A stretch of DNA of 64,000 bases from Polytrichum commune. Lineage: Eukaryota > Streptophyta > Polytrichopsida > Polytrichales > Polytrichaceae. Made by a program: the position numbers and the translations under genes. How positions within the stretch are numbered: position 1 is the stretch's first letter; every line of letters starts with the position of its first letter. The stretch lies in assembly GCA_950295325.1 (NCBI GenBank), contig OX485804.1:70160033-70224032 (forward strand). The letters run 5' to 3'. The notes under the pieces are model-generated. The model had not been told where the DNA came from. It worked only from the letters and a program-made list of their open reading frames with translations, and did not search any database. Positions 26,201 through 38,036 of the stretch are shown in pieces.

Positions 26201-27320
26201 GACACTTAGGATGCTTCTTGACACTCATAATCCGAGCTTGAGTGCAGATTGCGTAATACGCTGCACAATATACAAAGACGCACACACACTATGATCTGAA
26301 TGGCAAATAAATTATTTTAACCAACTCAATAAAAAATGAAAACTTTGCACACTGAAAGTATGTTCACACGTGTTTTTTACATATGCATTGCTCCAAATAT
26401 GGTGAGCTTATGAAAAAACAAAGTAGTGTAATTGCTTCAATACCAACAACCAATCTTTGGGTGACGTGCACCTGCAAGATATCTACTACACGTATCACAT
26501 ATAGATGAGATGTGACGGCCTCTCATATGACAACTCTGGTATTTTGTTTGTAATCGAACTGAATCACTATACCTACACAAAATATGATATTTAGTGTTTG
26601 ATACACTACATACGAACATAATCCTGCTCAAAAAATGGAACATAATCTTGGAACATAACAAGTCACTGCTCAAACTCCAAGTTGGACGGCTCAGGCCTTT
26701 ATAGAAACCGTAAATTCCATTACAGCCAAAATCAAAACGACCATCAGGTCTGTCTGCAGCCGTCCTTCTCCCAGATAGAAAAAACAATCTTACTGCCTTG
26801 CTAAGGTTCCGTTGGTAACAACTTACACCCATGAACCATAAACACAGGTTAATGCACTGCAGTGGATAATCTCACCAATTAAACCAATTTCTCCTTCATA
26901 AGCCTCTCCTGCACAGGTAATTTATGATGATTGCCATAGAATGTGCCACATGGCAATCTTGCATTGCCTGTAACCACTTAAATCCTACGTGTTGAATAAA
27001 TGATGAGGTATTCAGAAACTGTGAACTTATAAGCACCGAGGGGTTTCACAACAAAGGATCGGAGTTTTCGTGTTTTTGACACTGAAGTATACTTACAGTT
27101 CATAGAAGAGATTCAACAATCCATTATGAGGGCATTTCAACATTGAGATAAGAGGTGATAAGATTGCCTCCTGCTGTGAACCTACATGTCTGACTCTAGG
27201 GTTTGGAATTGCAATATCGGCCTCCACTATGTCATTAAACATCTTCGGTTTGAATACTCTGCATCTTTCAGAATATGATACTTAGTATCGAGCAAGAAAT
27301 GCATTTGATCTGGGCTAGGG
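26201..27320. other. Region downstream of the kinase pseudogene, no supported gene
   Basis: A 131-codon minus-strand ORF at 26437-26832 and a shorter minus-strand open stretch at 27,120-27,260 were examined as possible last exons of the receptor kinase. Neither resembles the expected kinase C-lobe end, so the kinase appears to stop at 27328. Confidence 0.4.
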
Positions 27321-27327
27321 TGTTTAC

Positions 27328-29563
27328 CAGCTCGGAGCGCTTCTGAGGGAAGGGGCTCCTGATGGTAGGAGGCCGCCCGAGTACCATCTCCAAGAGCGCG
27401 GCGCCATACTCGTATACCTCTTGTTTATCGCGTTGTTCCCGCTGCAGACATTACGGCATGTCTTACTCCGCATCATGTTCAAACAACTGCTTGAATCGGC
27501 ATCTCATTCTTTAATGATTTAATTAACAATGAGATTCACCTATCCAATTCCTCTCCAATATGTGTCCTCATTTCGGGGTAAGCAAAGACATGATAGTACT
27601 TTGACATGTACTTCCAACTCTGAGATTGCAGCAAAAGAGAGGATAAGCTTTTAGCAAGTTGAGCGCACGCTCTACAGGATTGGTGTAGGGATGGTTGTGA
27701 CAGGGGGACAGTGAGATTTCATATGTTACCTTCGCAGAGACGCATTGTGAACAAGTCGAGCAGCTCCAAATTTTCCACTTCCAGATTTTGATTCTGATGC
27801 AACAACCTGCACCACTCCAAAGAAAATATGAAATCTGGAAGATTTGAATTTAGTACTGCACTTCATGTCTAAAAACCCCCGGATATGGTTCAAGATATTT
27901 CGAAGGGAAAGAGACCGGTTGCTTACATCCATGGAAAAGGAAACCCTCCGCACCAGCAAACCGAAGTCGCTGACTTGTGCTACCATATTTGAATCGAGCA
28001 GAATGTTAGTGATCTTCAAGTTGTTGTAGAATATAGGGGGCGACACTCCGGTGTGTAGATAATGGATCCCACGGCCAGCGCCGATTACAGCGGCAAGCCT
28101 CTGTGACCAGTTTAAAGCGTCCCTACCCTTGTGTCCTGCGCACATTCGTTCAAAACTTCAAACAAGTGCCTCCATATTCTTCCATCATTGATGCATTCAC
28201 ACGCCGAGAGATAAGATCATCCTCTCCACCACTATTACCTCTCTCGATAAATCAATCTTGCATTGACATGATACCTCCGGCATCGACTGTGCATTCTACA
28301 AATTCTTCAGAGCAGCTTTACTGGAGCATTGACCGACATTAATGAGATTGTGAGGTGTGCTTGGAGAATTAAACTTACTTCTCAAGTGGCTTCGGAGGTC
28401 ACCCTGCTCCACGAAGTCAGACACAATGAATAAGCAATATGATTTAAGCTCTTCGTCGCCAACTTTCGTTGACATCTCTTCTGTGCAGTAGCCAAGAACA
28501 CTAACAAGGTGATGGTGCCTCAGCTTGCTGAGCACCTCTGCCTGTGTTTTGTATTCGTTCATGTCCTCCTTCGACTTGAAAGCCAACCACTTGACCGCCA
28601 CATATGTCTTGTCTTCCAGCTGCCCTTTGAACACCTGTATTTTAGTGCAGAGAATTTCAGCCGCCAGATCCCATTCTTTGCAGAAAATCACACAAGAATC
28701 GGAGTCACAGGGGATAAATAGCTCCGAATCTTGAAAAAATTACTGCAAGGAGGTTGCTCTGCATTGGCAGCACAATTATACGTACCTTTCCATGCCTGCC
28801 TTCACCTACAAATGAAGATGGGCTGAAGTTATTCGTAGCCGTCTTGAGATCTTCGATAGTGAAGGTTCTGTTCACAGATTGAGGGAGCACTCCTAGTCGC
28901 ATGGACTGCGAGATGTATCCTGGTAAAATAGATTCAAACTGTTATGAGAATGAAAATGATCACCACCGGCTGTTAAAAGAGGTAATCGGTACTCATTTCT
29001 GTATGTTGTTTGACCTGATTGCAAAGTCTTCGGCTCACATCCGATTACTAAACTTGTATTTCGATTGATGCAGGGGAGATGATAACAGGTTAACCATTGC
29101 GAAATTGTGGTTGAATGTGGTGATGAGATTGAAAAAGAATTTAAGAACTCATACTTGCATTGAAGAGCAGTTCCGAAGGGATGCCAAGGCTGTTTGCGAA
29201 AGAGTGATCCTCCCGTCCGTCGATACTATCTTTGTCACTTCCACATGATTTTTTGATCAACACAAACACGAATGCACACAATGCCACTGTCACCCCTACC
29301 CCTCCTCCCACCGCAGCGGCGATGATCGCCAACAGATGGTTATGGTGGAGGCTAATAATCCCAAGCTTGGCAGCAGATACAGTAATCCGACGGTGGGGAA
29401 TACAAGAATGCGCGGACATAGGTGTATGCTGCGCAACCATGGGGTTTTTCGCAGTGATAGGCACACATACCATAACCACCAGTTCTTCCTGGACATAGAC
29501 GCCAACCGACCGAAGGCTGGCACCGTTGAGAGGCCGTTTCACCCTTGGGCAAGGTGGGCTCAA
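27328..29563 (-). pseudogene. LRR receptor-like pseudokinase (At3g03770/At5g14210 class), incomplete
   Basis: Minus-strand exons, in order: ~29563-29155 (membrane span LLAIIAAAVGGGVGVTVALC then VFVLIKK), 28919-28786 (SQSMRLGVLPQSVNRTF, IEDLKTATNNFSPSSFVGEG), 28634-28379 (GQLEDKTYVAVKWL, LSKLRHHHLVSVLGYC, FVEQGDLRSHLR), 28135-27927 (LNWSQRLAAVIGAGRGIHYL, NNLKITNILLDSNMVAQVSD then FGL), 27806-27730 and 27441-27328 (VYEYGAALLEMVLGRPP). Membrane receptors of this class are predicted inactive: here the lysine (VAVK) and DFG remain, but the HRD aspartate is replaced (VSPPIFYNN). The first four exons splice in frame with GT-AG sites. The 27806-27730 exon ends in phase 2 while the next needs phase 0, so either a frameshift or a splice choice I cannot see. 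The extracellular leucine-rich repeats are not intact upstream (stops around 29,570-29,620), and the C-terminal kinase exons are missing. Most likely a decaying copy; a gene with unusual short exons is the alternative. Confidence 0.72.
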
Positions 29564-30053
29564 ATGGTCCTTCAGGGACCGTTAAGCTCTACTGGGGGAT
29601 TTTCAATGGTTGGAAGGAAAGGAGGGGTGTCCAGGACAAACACTTTGACATTGCATATTCAGAATGTTCAGTCCGGTACACTTCGAGTACTTAAGTTTCT
29701 CAAATTCTGATGGATTCATACTACACAGCATTGACCACCCATCAGCTGTAATGCATGTAGGTAGAATCAAATTTAGGATTTGTGGGACCATTGCCAGTTT
29801 GCAAATTGCTGAAGTGATTCACATCCTTACCAATTCTTCGTTGAATTTAATTGCAAAGCCCAAGATCTATGGGGATGTTTTCCACTTCTGCCCCTTTGGA
29901 GCCTCAAGAAAAACTTAGACCGTTACAGGAGGGGTAAAGTGCAACCATGGACCATCCAAGAGGACCAGAAGAAAGAAGAGGACCTGCAATAACCACACCA
30001 GAGCAACCCGAGTCCCAAGTGATGCAGAGAATTTGACAGACATCCCGGCCAGT

Positions 30054-30272
30054 GATCGGGGAGATTTTTGGGCATAATCGGTTGAGATACTAGTGTTTGC
30101 AAGTCCAACTGGTTACATGTTGACATCCTTCGGTTTTCCTTTATTAAAAGGGGATATATCCTATAAATTTCTCTAAAATGATCTGTAATTTTCCTGCAGT
30201 CTTGAACTTCAACCGGTTATTTCTCAAACTCAACCAGTTCATCTGTAACTAGCTGCCAGTTCTCCCCGATCA
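30054..30272 (+). mobile_element. MITE-like element, 219 bp with 12-bp terminal inverted repeats
   Basis: Starts TGATCGGGGAGA at 30054 and ends TCTCCCCGATCA at 30272, a perfect 12-bp inverted terminus. No coding capacity. Two diverged relatives lie at 25402-25625 and 25715-25905. I could not identify a convincing target-site duplication, so the superfamily is open. Confidence 0.8.
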
Positions 30273-32280
30273 TAGATCCCAGCTCATATGAAGATGCTCA
30301 CTTGCAATGAAGGTTTGGATTATCAATGTTGGTGCTGAAGGACACCTTCCAAGTCCAGACCTTGCTCATGCAAACAAGAAACTTTTCTCAGGAATTACTG
30401 GCCCAACATGTGGCCATTATCTGAATGATAATTGATAATCGTTGGGCTCATTTTCTTGCCATCAGCTTCAACTTAAAAGACAAACTTGCCCAGCACAAGA
30501 ATGCTCAATGCAAGCCATTATTCAGGATACGTGATTTGGAGTATCAGTAGGAGTATTCAAGCCCCATTGGTAATACTGCACAAGCACACCAAGTCATATG
30601 TATTTCACCTTTCACAATCCCAGCACAATTCAGTAGAGTACTTTGCACTAAGACTTCTTCCCATTTCAGAGATTCCCATGCGATTTGCTTGTATCTTCTC
30701 TGTACTTGCATAAGCACATATGCATTACTACTAGAAAAGCACATACGCGCCTTAAACCCATATCGTCTGGGTGAGAGCCAAAGGGCAAGTATATACTGTA
30801 AGGCTTCCCCCTCTCCTTTCGAATTACTAGACTATGACTTGACATTTTAGACTATGATTGGAGACCACGACTATGGCCCGGTTCTCTAAGACGTGGAACT
30901 TGGTAACTATGACCGATACTTGGTCTATGCTCGCCTACATTCGAGACTATGACCGATTAAGACTTGATACTTGGTACTTGTGACTGATACGTGTCACATC
31001 AGGTTAAACTCTGCGATTAAACTTAGTTAGTGACCGGTCGATTAGTCTGGGTTACTGGTTACTACATTTTTTGCTAACTTCATTTTGGTAAATTTCGTAA
31101 GTGAATAACTTAACTACATTATGAATTTCATCTTGTCTAAAGGAGAAGAACTTATAGATGAAAATTAAGGTGCCCTTGACCTTGGTTTTAGATGACCATG
31201 GCATATTCAAAGACTATTGTTGGGTTGTGACCCCCTGTTTTGTAATTTCAACTTAAAAGGAATAATACGCCTGGATGTTGGTTGTAAGGAAGAGACTGAA
31301 TAATTGTATGTCCTGCATTAAGTGCCCTCACATTCATCAACCTTAAGACAATTAATTCCCGAATACACACAAGTAGTCATACTTCATAAGAATGTCATCT
31401 TTATTTCGTTTAGTAACCATTGTGATCTATCAATGAACCTAATTGTGACAATCTATAGTTCAATCTTACACACATTTAGTCTTCCCTGTTTGGTTTTCTT
31501 AATTGAAACCCAATCCCAAAAACTAACTATACACCTATCATGGAATCGAGATACGAGAGCCAATGCATATCGGCCGAACCGGTGATCAATGGTTTGTATA
31601 CTCGTATCCTTAACGTTCCTTCCGACGCTTTCCATCCAGAAACCTGTGCACAGGTCTTGCACAGTTAGCCATTTCTCTCTCTTGTAGTTTAATCATCAAG
31701 TCTTGCAAGAGATTGTTTCCTTGTGCACGGAACTACGTTCATCTTAGCTCATTCCAATTTCCTCTGCATTCTCTTGGACATCTTAGAATGATTGTACTCC
31801 TCTACTGTCGAGATAATTCCTCGGATCCACCCAGCAAAGGATTTAGTCTTTACCACACCGTGACGTGTTATCATTTTTACAACCCAGTGGCGATGATCAG
31901 GTGGCTTCGGTGGCAGTTGTGATTGCAGATCGAAACACTCTCCATGGTTGATTACGATCGAATGATGTTCAATAGGAAGCAGCTCTTGTTAGTTCCTTGC
32001 GCCAATGTGAGATATGGAATTCTGGACGTTCTTTGTGGTGTTTTAATTGAGTCAGAGTAGATACACGGATGTATTCGAGGCTAGTCCGCCATGAGTAATA
32101 AGAAGTGACTTAGCCGAAGTACATGAGAAGTTTGAAACTAAGTCAGGCTTTCAAAATCTTCAGGAGCTGATGATGGCATAATTTTGTTACAAAGGTAGTC
32201 ATTGTGTTTGCAGATCAAAACACTCAAGTCTATGAGTTCCAGGTGATGGTTAATAGGAACCAAGTTTTTTTTGATGCTTG
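30273..32280. other. Intergenic DNA, no supported gene
   Basis: Short ORFs only. The tract around 30,820-31,080 repeats phrases such as GACTATGA and TTGGTA in loose order, which suggests old low-complexity expansion rather than coding sequence. Confidence 0.4.
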
Positions 32281-32284
32281 TGCA

Positions 32285-34008
32285 ATTGTGAATGTGGAAT
32301 TCTGGACGCCATTGGCATAGAAGGGATGAGAATGGATTGAACCCATCTGCAAACAACGCCATGCAGATGTTTAAAAAACCCGACGCGAACGAAAGAAACT
32401 TGGTGTCGATTGCACGCCACGCAGGCGAGTCGTGTACGCCATGCATTTTGCCATCCGTGGATTTGTTATTATGAGCCAACCTCAACAATCCCGCTATTCT
32501 AGCTGACTTGTTGCGCACCTCTCCATGAGGAGTGCCCAAAACACCATGGGCACAAGGGGGACCCCGGAGTGACACCCGGGACTTGTGGCGCCATTGGTGA
32601 GAGGGCCCAAGTGATCCTAGTGTGGGTGAGGGCCCCGGGCGTTGGGAACGCCTTCCGCCCACAAAGACTAGGGGTAACAAGGGTAAGGCCATAAGCTATG
32701 CGTAGCTCATGGCGTGGCGATTCTAGAATGCTCAAGAACACCTCAATCGGAGGTGTGAGCTAGGAGTTATGGCCATTTGAGTGGGGCGCTGTCCCGGGAC
32801 AGCGCCTTGGTACAGCAGTGCCTGGGAGTGATTCCCGGGACTGCCAAGGTTCAAACACGCATAACTTCCTCAATACTTGCCTGAATGGGGCATGTGAGAA
32901 GTCCATCGGCATCTACGTGAAGCGTAGATGAGGATGGAGTGGTTGCGTGTTGGCATTAGACATCATACAAGGAAGTTATGATGGTCTGAAGCTGCTGGGG
33001 GCTTCTAGGCCCAGCAGCTAAGGGAAAATGTCTACTTGGCCCCAACTCTTGGTGGAGAGACAAGAGGTTTCTTGACGGTGGGGTAGGGGCTCCGCGTAGA
33101 GTCCTAGAGGCTTATATGATGAGGTGGTGTGGCCTCACCCACCCGAGGCCGAACGGCACGGCCTCCATGGGCATTGGCCCAATGTGAGGCCATAGTTGCC
33201 TAGTATGGTTCGGGTTGTTGTAGTGTTGCTCCGGCAATGCGATGATCAACATAGGATTGGACTTCCATGGTTGGAAGTCCACATTTGGGAATTGGTTACC
33301 GATTAAGGGGTGAGTCCCGAAAGGAAAGTAGGAGGGTTGGTTCCCCTCCTATGAACTATATGGTCCGGGGTAGGAGGAGCTAACCATTAGCATGGCGGTA
33401 TGCGAAGGGTTAGCATTCGTAACCTTTGCTAGGAATGAAAATTGGCAAGATGGTCAAGGGGGCTAGCAAGGGTTGCGACATGACTTGTACCACATTACCA
33501 ATCGAGGTATTAAGGGGAAGTGTCTCAAAACACTCACTGGCACTTGTGACTTTCCATAGGCTTTGTATCGATTTGCATTGCAAACTGGACATTCAGTCAT
33601 ATCTTTGTGTGCGTCCCCTTGAAACAACACACATCCATTCTTACAAGCGTGTATATTCTCGTAGTTGTGGCCAACTTTCTCCACGAGCACCTTTGCATGG
33701 TACATATTCGTGGGCAGAGAATTCGGTCATGGCAATATGTATTTGTGTAGCAAGTACAACAATTCATCCACAAATTTGATATTCAACCCGTGCATTGTAC
33801 AGATAGTTATGATGAGCATGGTTGCTGCCAGCTTTGTCACAGAGGCACCTGCATACAATGGGTGGCACGACAACAAAACATCTGCCAGATTCAAGTTTTG
33901 GAAAATATCCAGAGGTGTGTCCTCTGAATCCGCTGCTCCGTCGTCCATTTCGGGTCTCCCGGATGAATCTCTGGGTGCAGATGCAGCAGCCTCCCTCGGG
34001 GGGTGCAC
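32285..34008 (-). pseudogene. CACTA (En/Spm) TNP2-like transposase, split by a solo LTR
   Basis: DNA transposase of plant CACTA elements. Reading leftward from 34008: SGRPEMDDGA, then LDIFQNLNLADVLLSCHPLY and TKLAATMLIITICTMHGLN, FVDELLYLLHKYILP, an in-frame TGA (about 33,727), then NSLPTNMYHAKVLVEKVG, IHACKNGCVLFQGD, CPVCNANRYK (zinc-knuckle cysteines) and VLRHFPLIPRLVMWYKS at the insertion point. Past the LTR (from 32508) the same frame resumes: ARIAGLLRLAHNN, then DSPAWRAIDTKF and LFADGFNPFSSL, all landmark segments of TNP2. Beyond about 32,290 the match fades. Dead because of the stop, the insertion and the missing catalytic C-terminal part. No CACTA terminal repeats were identified. Confidence 0.85.
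32509..33480 (-). mobile_element. Solo LTR, copy B (972 bp, reversed), target duplication TGACT
   Basis: Reverse complement of copies A and C; the right end reads GGTTGCGACA (canonical) and the left end TGTTGCGC (one change from TGTCGC). It is flanked by TGACT at 32504-32508 and 33481-33485. It interrupts the CACTA transposase in codon frame. The internal palindrome seen in the other copies is at 32785-32806. Confidence 0.88.
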
Positions 34009-34085
34009 CTTTCATTAAAACCTAGAATCACGTGCGTTCACTGCATACTCTAAAAACCCCCTATATACAAGTTATTTTTTGTGAA

Positions 34086-35080
34086 ATGAAGTAATACACA
34101 TACAATTGCAACAATAAATATACAAGTGACAATATGTATACACAAATAAACATCCATTCATATGTAGTCATTAACATAAGTATAAAAATATAATTTTGAA
34201 CAATAATCAACCCCTATAATATGTATAACAAAATATCCTAGCTTTCATCAGCAAAGTCGTTGAAAACTTTTTCATCTCCTAGATGTAACTCATAAACATT
34301 TGATTCACCAATATATGTCATTGTAGCCAATGCAATTATTGTCTCTAAGTCTACCATCAAATGATCAGTAAGATCATATGTCCACTTGTTGTTAGCCCCT
34401 TTTTGATACCAACATAAACCAATCTCCTTGTTACTTTGAGTTGAATGAATCATTTCAAAACCCTAATACTGCCTCTTTCCCCGATATTACCTTGACACCT
34501 TGTACATGGTTCATACTACCCTATAAGGTTGCTAACGAAAATCGTTAATCCTAGTTAATCCTAATTTCATCCAATATGAAAACTTATGATATGTAGTATA
34601 GTAACAATACCATACAAGTACAATTATTGTATACTTTTTAAAGGCCTTCCATATATGTACGTAACTATAAATTATAACATGTATACCATATGTATACGTA
34701 ATACGGCAAGGTCCAAATCAATACCCCTCTTGTGCACTCACGTATACTCGTACATGTTTAGTACAGTGCACCCCCCGAGCAGCCTCCGCCATCATTCTTT
34801 CACGCTCTTGCATAGAGTCTGCCTCTGCTTGCACATTCTCCACAATGGTTTGGATTTGTTGCACAACCTCCATAATGTGGTTGTCCAATTGTCGTCATAT
34901 TTGCAAAGTCTTGTTGTTCCGTACGACCTGCACCATGAGCTTCGCTGGCAGGAGGGACAATCGTAGGTGGGATAGCATTCACATTTTCAAACAGCCTTTG
35001 CAGTCCAACATTCCTATCCACTGGACGTGGGAGGAAGGAGGCTCCACCGCTGCGAACGTGATCGTCCCATTCATCATCAG
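34086..35080. other. AT-rich degenerate segment within the CACTA-related region
   Basis: Minus-strand open stretches (34238-34453 and 34800-35021) are present but lack recognisable domains; the second, with HGAGRTEQQDF and NHCGECASRG, may belong to the same decayed transposon gene set. Confidence 0.3.
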
Positions 35081-35089
35081 AACCGTCCC

Positions 35090-35424
35090 TTACACCCGGG
35101 CCTCTCCATCTTTGGAAGGAGTGGTGTCTCCCATTTCCATTAAATGTTTTTCAACCATGTCCATCGCCATGTGTTTCTTGCTCCCTTTGCAAAGTTTGCA
35201 AGGGCAAGCCATGTGTTTTATGCGGTGTTCTGCGTACATGGTCTTCTCTCGACGCCATAACTTCTCATCCTGCATTGCGACGTGTATAGGATAGTGCAGG
35301 TCACGTCGAGGCACCGAATCTCCCATGGTGGTGGTTTGGTCCAACAAGGTTGGATTTTTCTTATGTGCCTAGCATCTCTGCGACAATTCCAATGTGTTAT
35401 GTTAGATAGCCTGCCAAAATTCAA
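35090..35424 (-). pseudogene. CACTA-associated coding fragment with CPCxxC motif
   Basis: Minus-strand segment reading HIRKIQPC in one frame and RREKTMYAEHRIKHMACPCK, LCKGSKKHMAMDMVEKHL in another. The pattern CPCxLCxG...KHL(x)EMG is what N-terminal parts of plant CACTA transposase reading frames look like. It lies upstream of, and on the same strand as, the TNP2-like remnant, so it is probably the 5' part of the same element, separated by about 1 kb of degenerate sequence. The two reading frames overlap, implying a frameshift. Confidence 0.5.
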
Positions 35425-35529
35425 TCAAGGGTGGGATGTTCACATGCAAAAACGTTCTAATGTCTAAATAAACATGCTGGATAATTCCATGGCTCCATCA
35501 ACTTAAGCGACTTGGTTCGACAACATTGG

Positions 35530-36501
35530 TGTCGCAACCCTTGCTAGCCCCCTTGACAATGTTGCCAATTTTCATTTCTAGCAAAGGTTACGGGCGCTAA
35601 CCCTTCGCATACCGCCATGCTAATGGTTAGCTCCTCCTACCCCGGACCTTATAGTTCATAGGAGGGAACCAACCATCCTACTTTGCTTTCGGGACTCACC
35701 CCTTAATCAATAACCCATTCCTAGATGTGAGCTTCCATCCATGGAAGCCCAATCCCATGTTAATCATCGCGTTGCCGGAGCAACACTACAACAACCCGAA
35801 CCATACTAGGCAACTATGGCCTCACATTGGGCCAATGCCCATGGAGGCCGTGCCGTTCAGCCTCGGGTGAGTGAGGCCACACCACCTCACCCATATAAGC
35901 CTCTAGAACTCTACGCGAGGCCCCTACCCCACCGTCAAGAAACCTCTTGTCTCTCTACCAAGAGTTGGGGCCAAGTAGACATTTTCCCTTAGCCGCTGGG
36001 CCTAGAAGCCCTTAGCAGCTTCAGACCATCATAACTTCCTTGTATGACGTCTAATGCTAATAAGAAACCACTCCATCTTCATCTACGCTTCACGTAGATG
36101 CCGATGGACTCCTCACTTGCCACATTCAGGTAAGTCTTGAGGAAGTTATTCCTATTTGAACCTTGGCAGTCCCGGGAATCACTCCCAGGCACTGCTGTAC
36201 CAGGGCGCTGTCCCGGGACAGCGCCCCATTCAAATTGCCATAACTCCTAGCTCACACCTCCGATGGAGGTGTTCTTGGGCATTATGGAGTCTACACGCCA
36301 TAAGCTACGCATAGCTTATGGCCCTACCCTCAAGCTTCCTAGTCTCTGTGGGTGGGAGGCGTTCCCAACGCCCGGGGCCCTCACCCACACTAGGATCACT
36401 TGGGCCCTCTCACCAATGGCGCCACAAGTCCCGGGTGTCACTCCGGGGTCCCCCTTGTGCCCATGGTGTTTCGGGCACTTCTCATGGACAGATGCGCGAC
36501 A
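35530..36501 (+). mobile_element. Solo LTR, copy C (972 bp), target duplication ATTGG
   Basis: TGTCGCAACCC at the left, GCGACA at the right, flanked by ATTGG at 35525-35529 and 36502-36506. Nearly identical in layout to copy A, including the palindrome at 36203-36226. No internal retroelement sequence is attached. Confidence 0.9.
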
Positions 36502-36506
36502 ATTGG

Positions 36507-37151
36507 TGTGACCTGCAATGGGTGCCACCCAATCTAAACACTGAATTCGATGGTCATATGTTTTAGTGCACACGTCTGCTGGGTGCTAATTCCATGCATG
36601 TGCAATTAAAGTATTGGCTGGCTTTTGCTGAGAATTTTGGGATTGCTGGGAAACATGTTTCCATGAAGGTTGTCGCGCGCCAAAATTTCAAATGGGATGG
36701 TCCAAAAACATGCACGTCCATTTCCGTTTGAGCTCTTTCTTTTGTTTGTACATGCGCATTGCTTGTTGGTGAACATTATAGGGTATGCAGGCATGAAGTG
36801 TACCCACTTCAACCACGCATATGTTCAATATGAATAAGTCCATATATATGTGCTCAATTGACTAAATTGTGACTAATGTGGACAAAATAACTTTGAATGT
36901 ACAGAATGTACCATTGTGTGATTTGCACAATAATGTCCAATCATCATTGGGTTCTTGGCAAAGAAATATGAGCATGATCGGATGCCGTGCAGGATGCAAG
37001 TACTTGTGATGTGTTGTCCGCCCACACGGTTACCTATGTGGATGACAATCACCAAATATGGTGAGTGTGGCACCCACCTCATCCATGTCCTCAACTAGGG
37101 TATTGTATGTGCCCAGGTTAGTGTGTTGTATGCGTATAATCCTTCCCTCGC
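36507..37151. other. Spacer between solo LTR C and an unassigned ORF
   Basis: No coding sequence recognised; only short ORFs on the minus strand. Confidence 0.4.
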
Positions 37152-37826
37152 ATGGAGAAATCTTCCACGCCTGCTTGCTTGGGATTCTTTAGGCGTGCCA
37201 AATTATTGCAGCCTGTTGGCGTTGGAGTTGTCAAGGCGAGTGAGGAGGTCGAGTTTCTTGCCGATGTCTCTTATCAACCTCTATTACAGTGCATCGAAGT
37301 GAGAGGGCAATGCCAATTGAGTCATGTAGATGAGGGAAGACGAGAGGTGGGAGGAAACAATTGCAACCAAAGGATAGAGGATTGGGAGGCCAACTTGAAC
37401 GACCAGGGGCAAGGGGAGGCGGAAAGGCAGGAGGCCAAGTATAGGCGAGTGTTTGTGGAAGGAAGGGAGGACATAGAGTGCATGAGGGATTGTGGAGGTG
37501 GCGCGCAAGAGGAGGGGCACGTAGAGGAGGAAGGGAGTGTGAAAGAGGGAGTAGGCGCTCAGGAGGAAGGCTTTGTTGTGCAACAACCAAACACCTACGA
37601 GGCCGAGCACAACAAACGCGTGGCAAAGGACCAGGAACGACTCCAACTACTATTAAGTGCAAAATTCAGCATGTGGGTTGGATCAATTTATGGGTTTTTG
37701 TTATTCTTGGGTGGTGGGTGTTCTCTCTTTCCGTTCGCCCAAACTGGATCTTTGGCATGTGGTCAATGGTCGCCTGCATTGTCACACCCACCTGTTCTCC
37801 TCCAAACCCTAAATCTGAATACCTAA
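37152..37826 (+). CDS. Unassigned ORF, Glu/Gly-rich (224 codons)
   Basis: Begins MEKSSTPACLGFFRRAKLLQ and has an acidic, glycine-rich middle (GGGAQEEGHVEEEGSVKEGV) with lysine/arginine-poor composition, then a hydrophobic segment. The strong purine bias leaves both strands open, so part of its length may be an artefact of composition. No known domain. It may form one transposon-related unit with the ORFs at 38037-38660 and 39502-39792 on the same strand. Confidence 0.25.
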   Translation: MEKSSTPACLGFFRRAKLLQPVGVGVVKASEEVEFLADVSYQPLLQCIEVRGQCQLSHVDEGRREVGGNNCNQRIEDWEANLNDQGQGEAERQEAKYRRVFVEGREDIECMRDCGGGAQEEGHVEEEGSVKEGVGAQEEGFVVQQPNTYEAEHNKRVAKDQERLQLLLSAKFSMWVGSIYGFLLFLGGGCSLFPFAQTGSLACGQWSPALSHPPVLLQTLNLNT

Positions 37827-38036
37827 TCTTTCCTTGTGCAACCTGTTTCGACGCCATTTTTTGGAGGACCAGCAGGTTGGCAGCCTCCATTCCAGTATTT
37901 TGTGTGAGGTGCAGCTCATGCTTGCATTGTTGTGTGTGTGTCAAATTAGAATCCGCTTGTATGAGGAAATTGTGGGTTTTTGGAGCACAAATCCAAGCAA
38001 CCTTCTCAAACCCTTGTTTGTTGTCCACCTTTCATG

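Noticed and set aside
26437-26832. 131-codon minus-strand ORF as the final kinase exon
   Set aside because: No kinase C-lobe motifs; reads unlike the expected ending and has no matching splice context.
37231-37662. 143-codon Pro/Leu-rich minus-strand ORF
   Set aside because: Mirror of the purine-rich plus strand; composition artefact.
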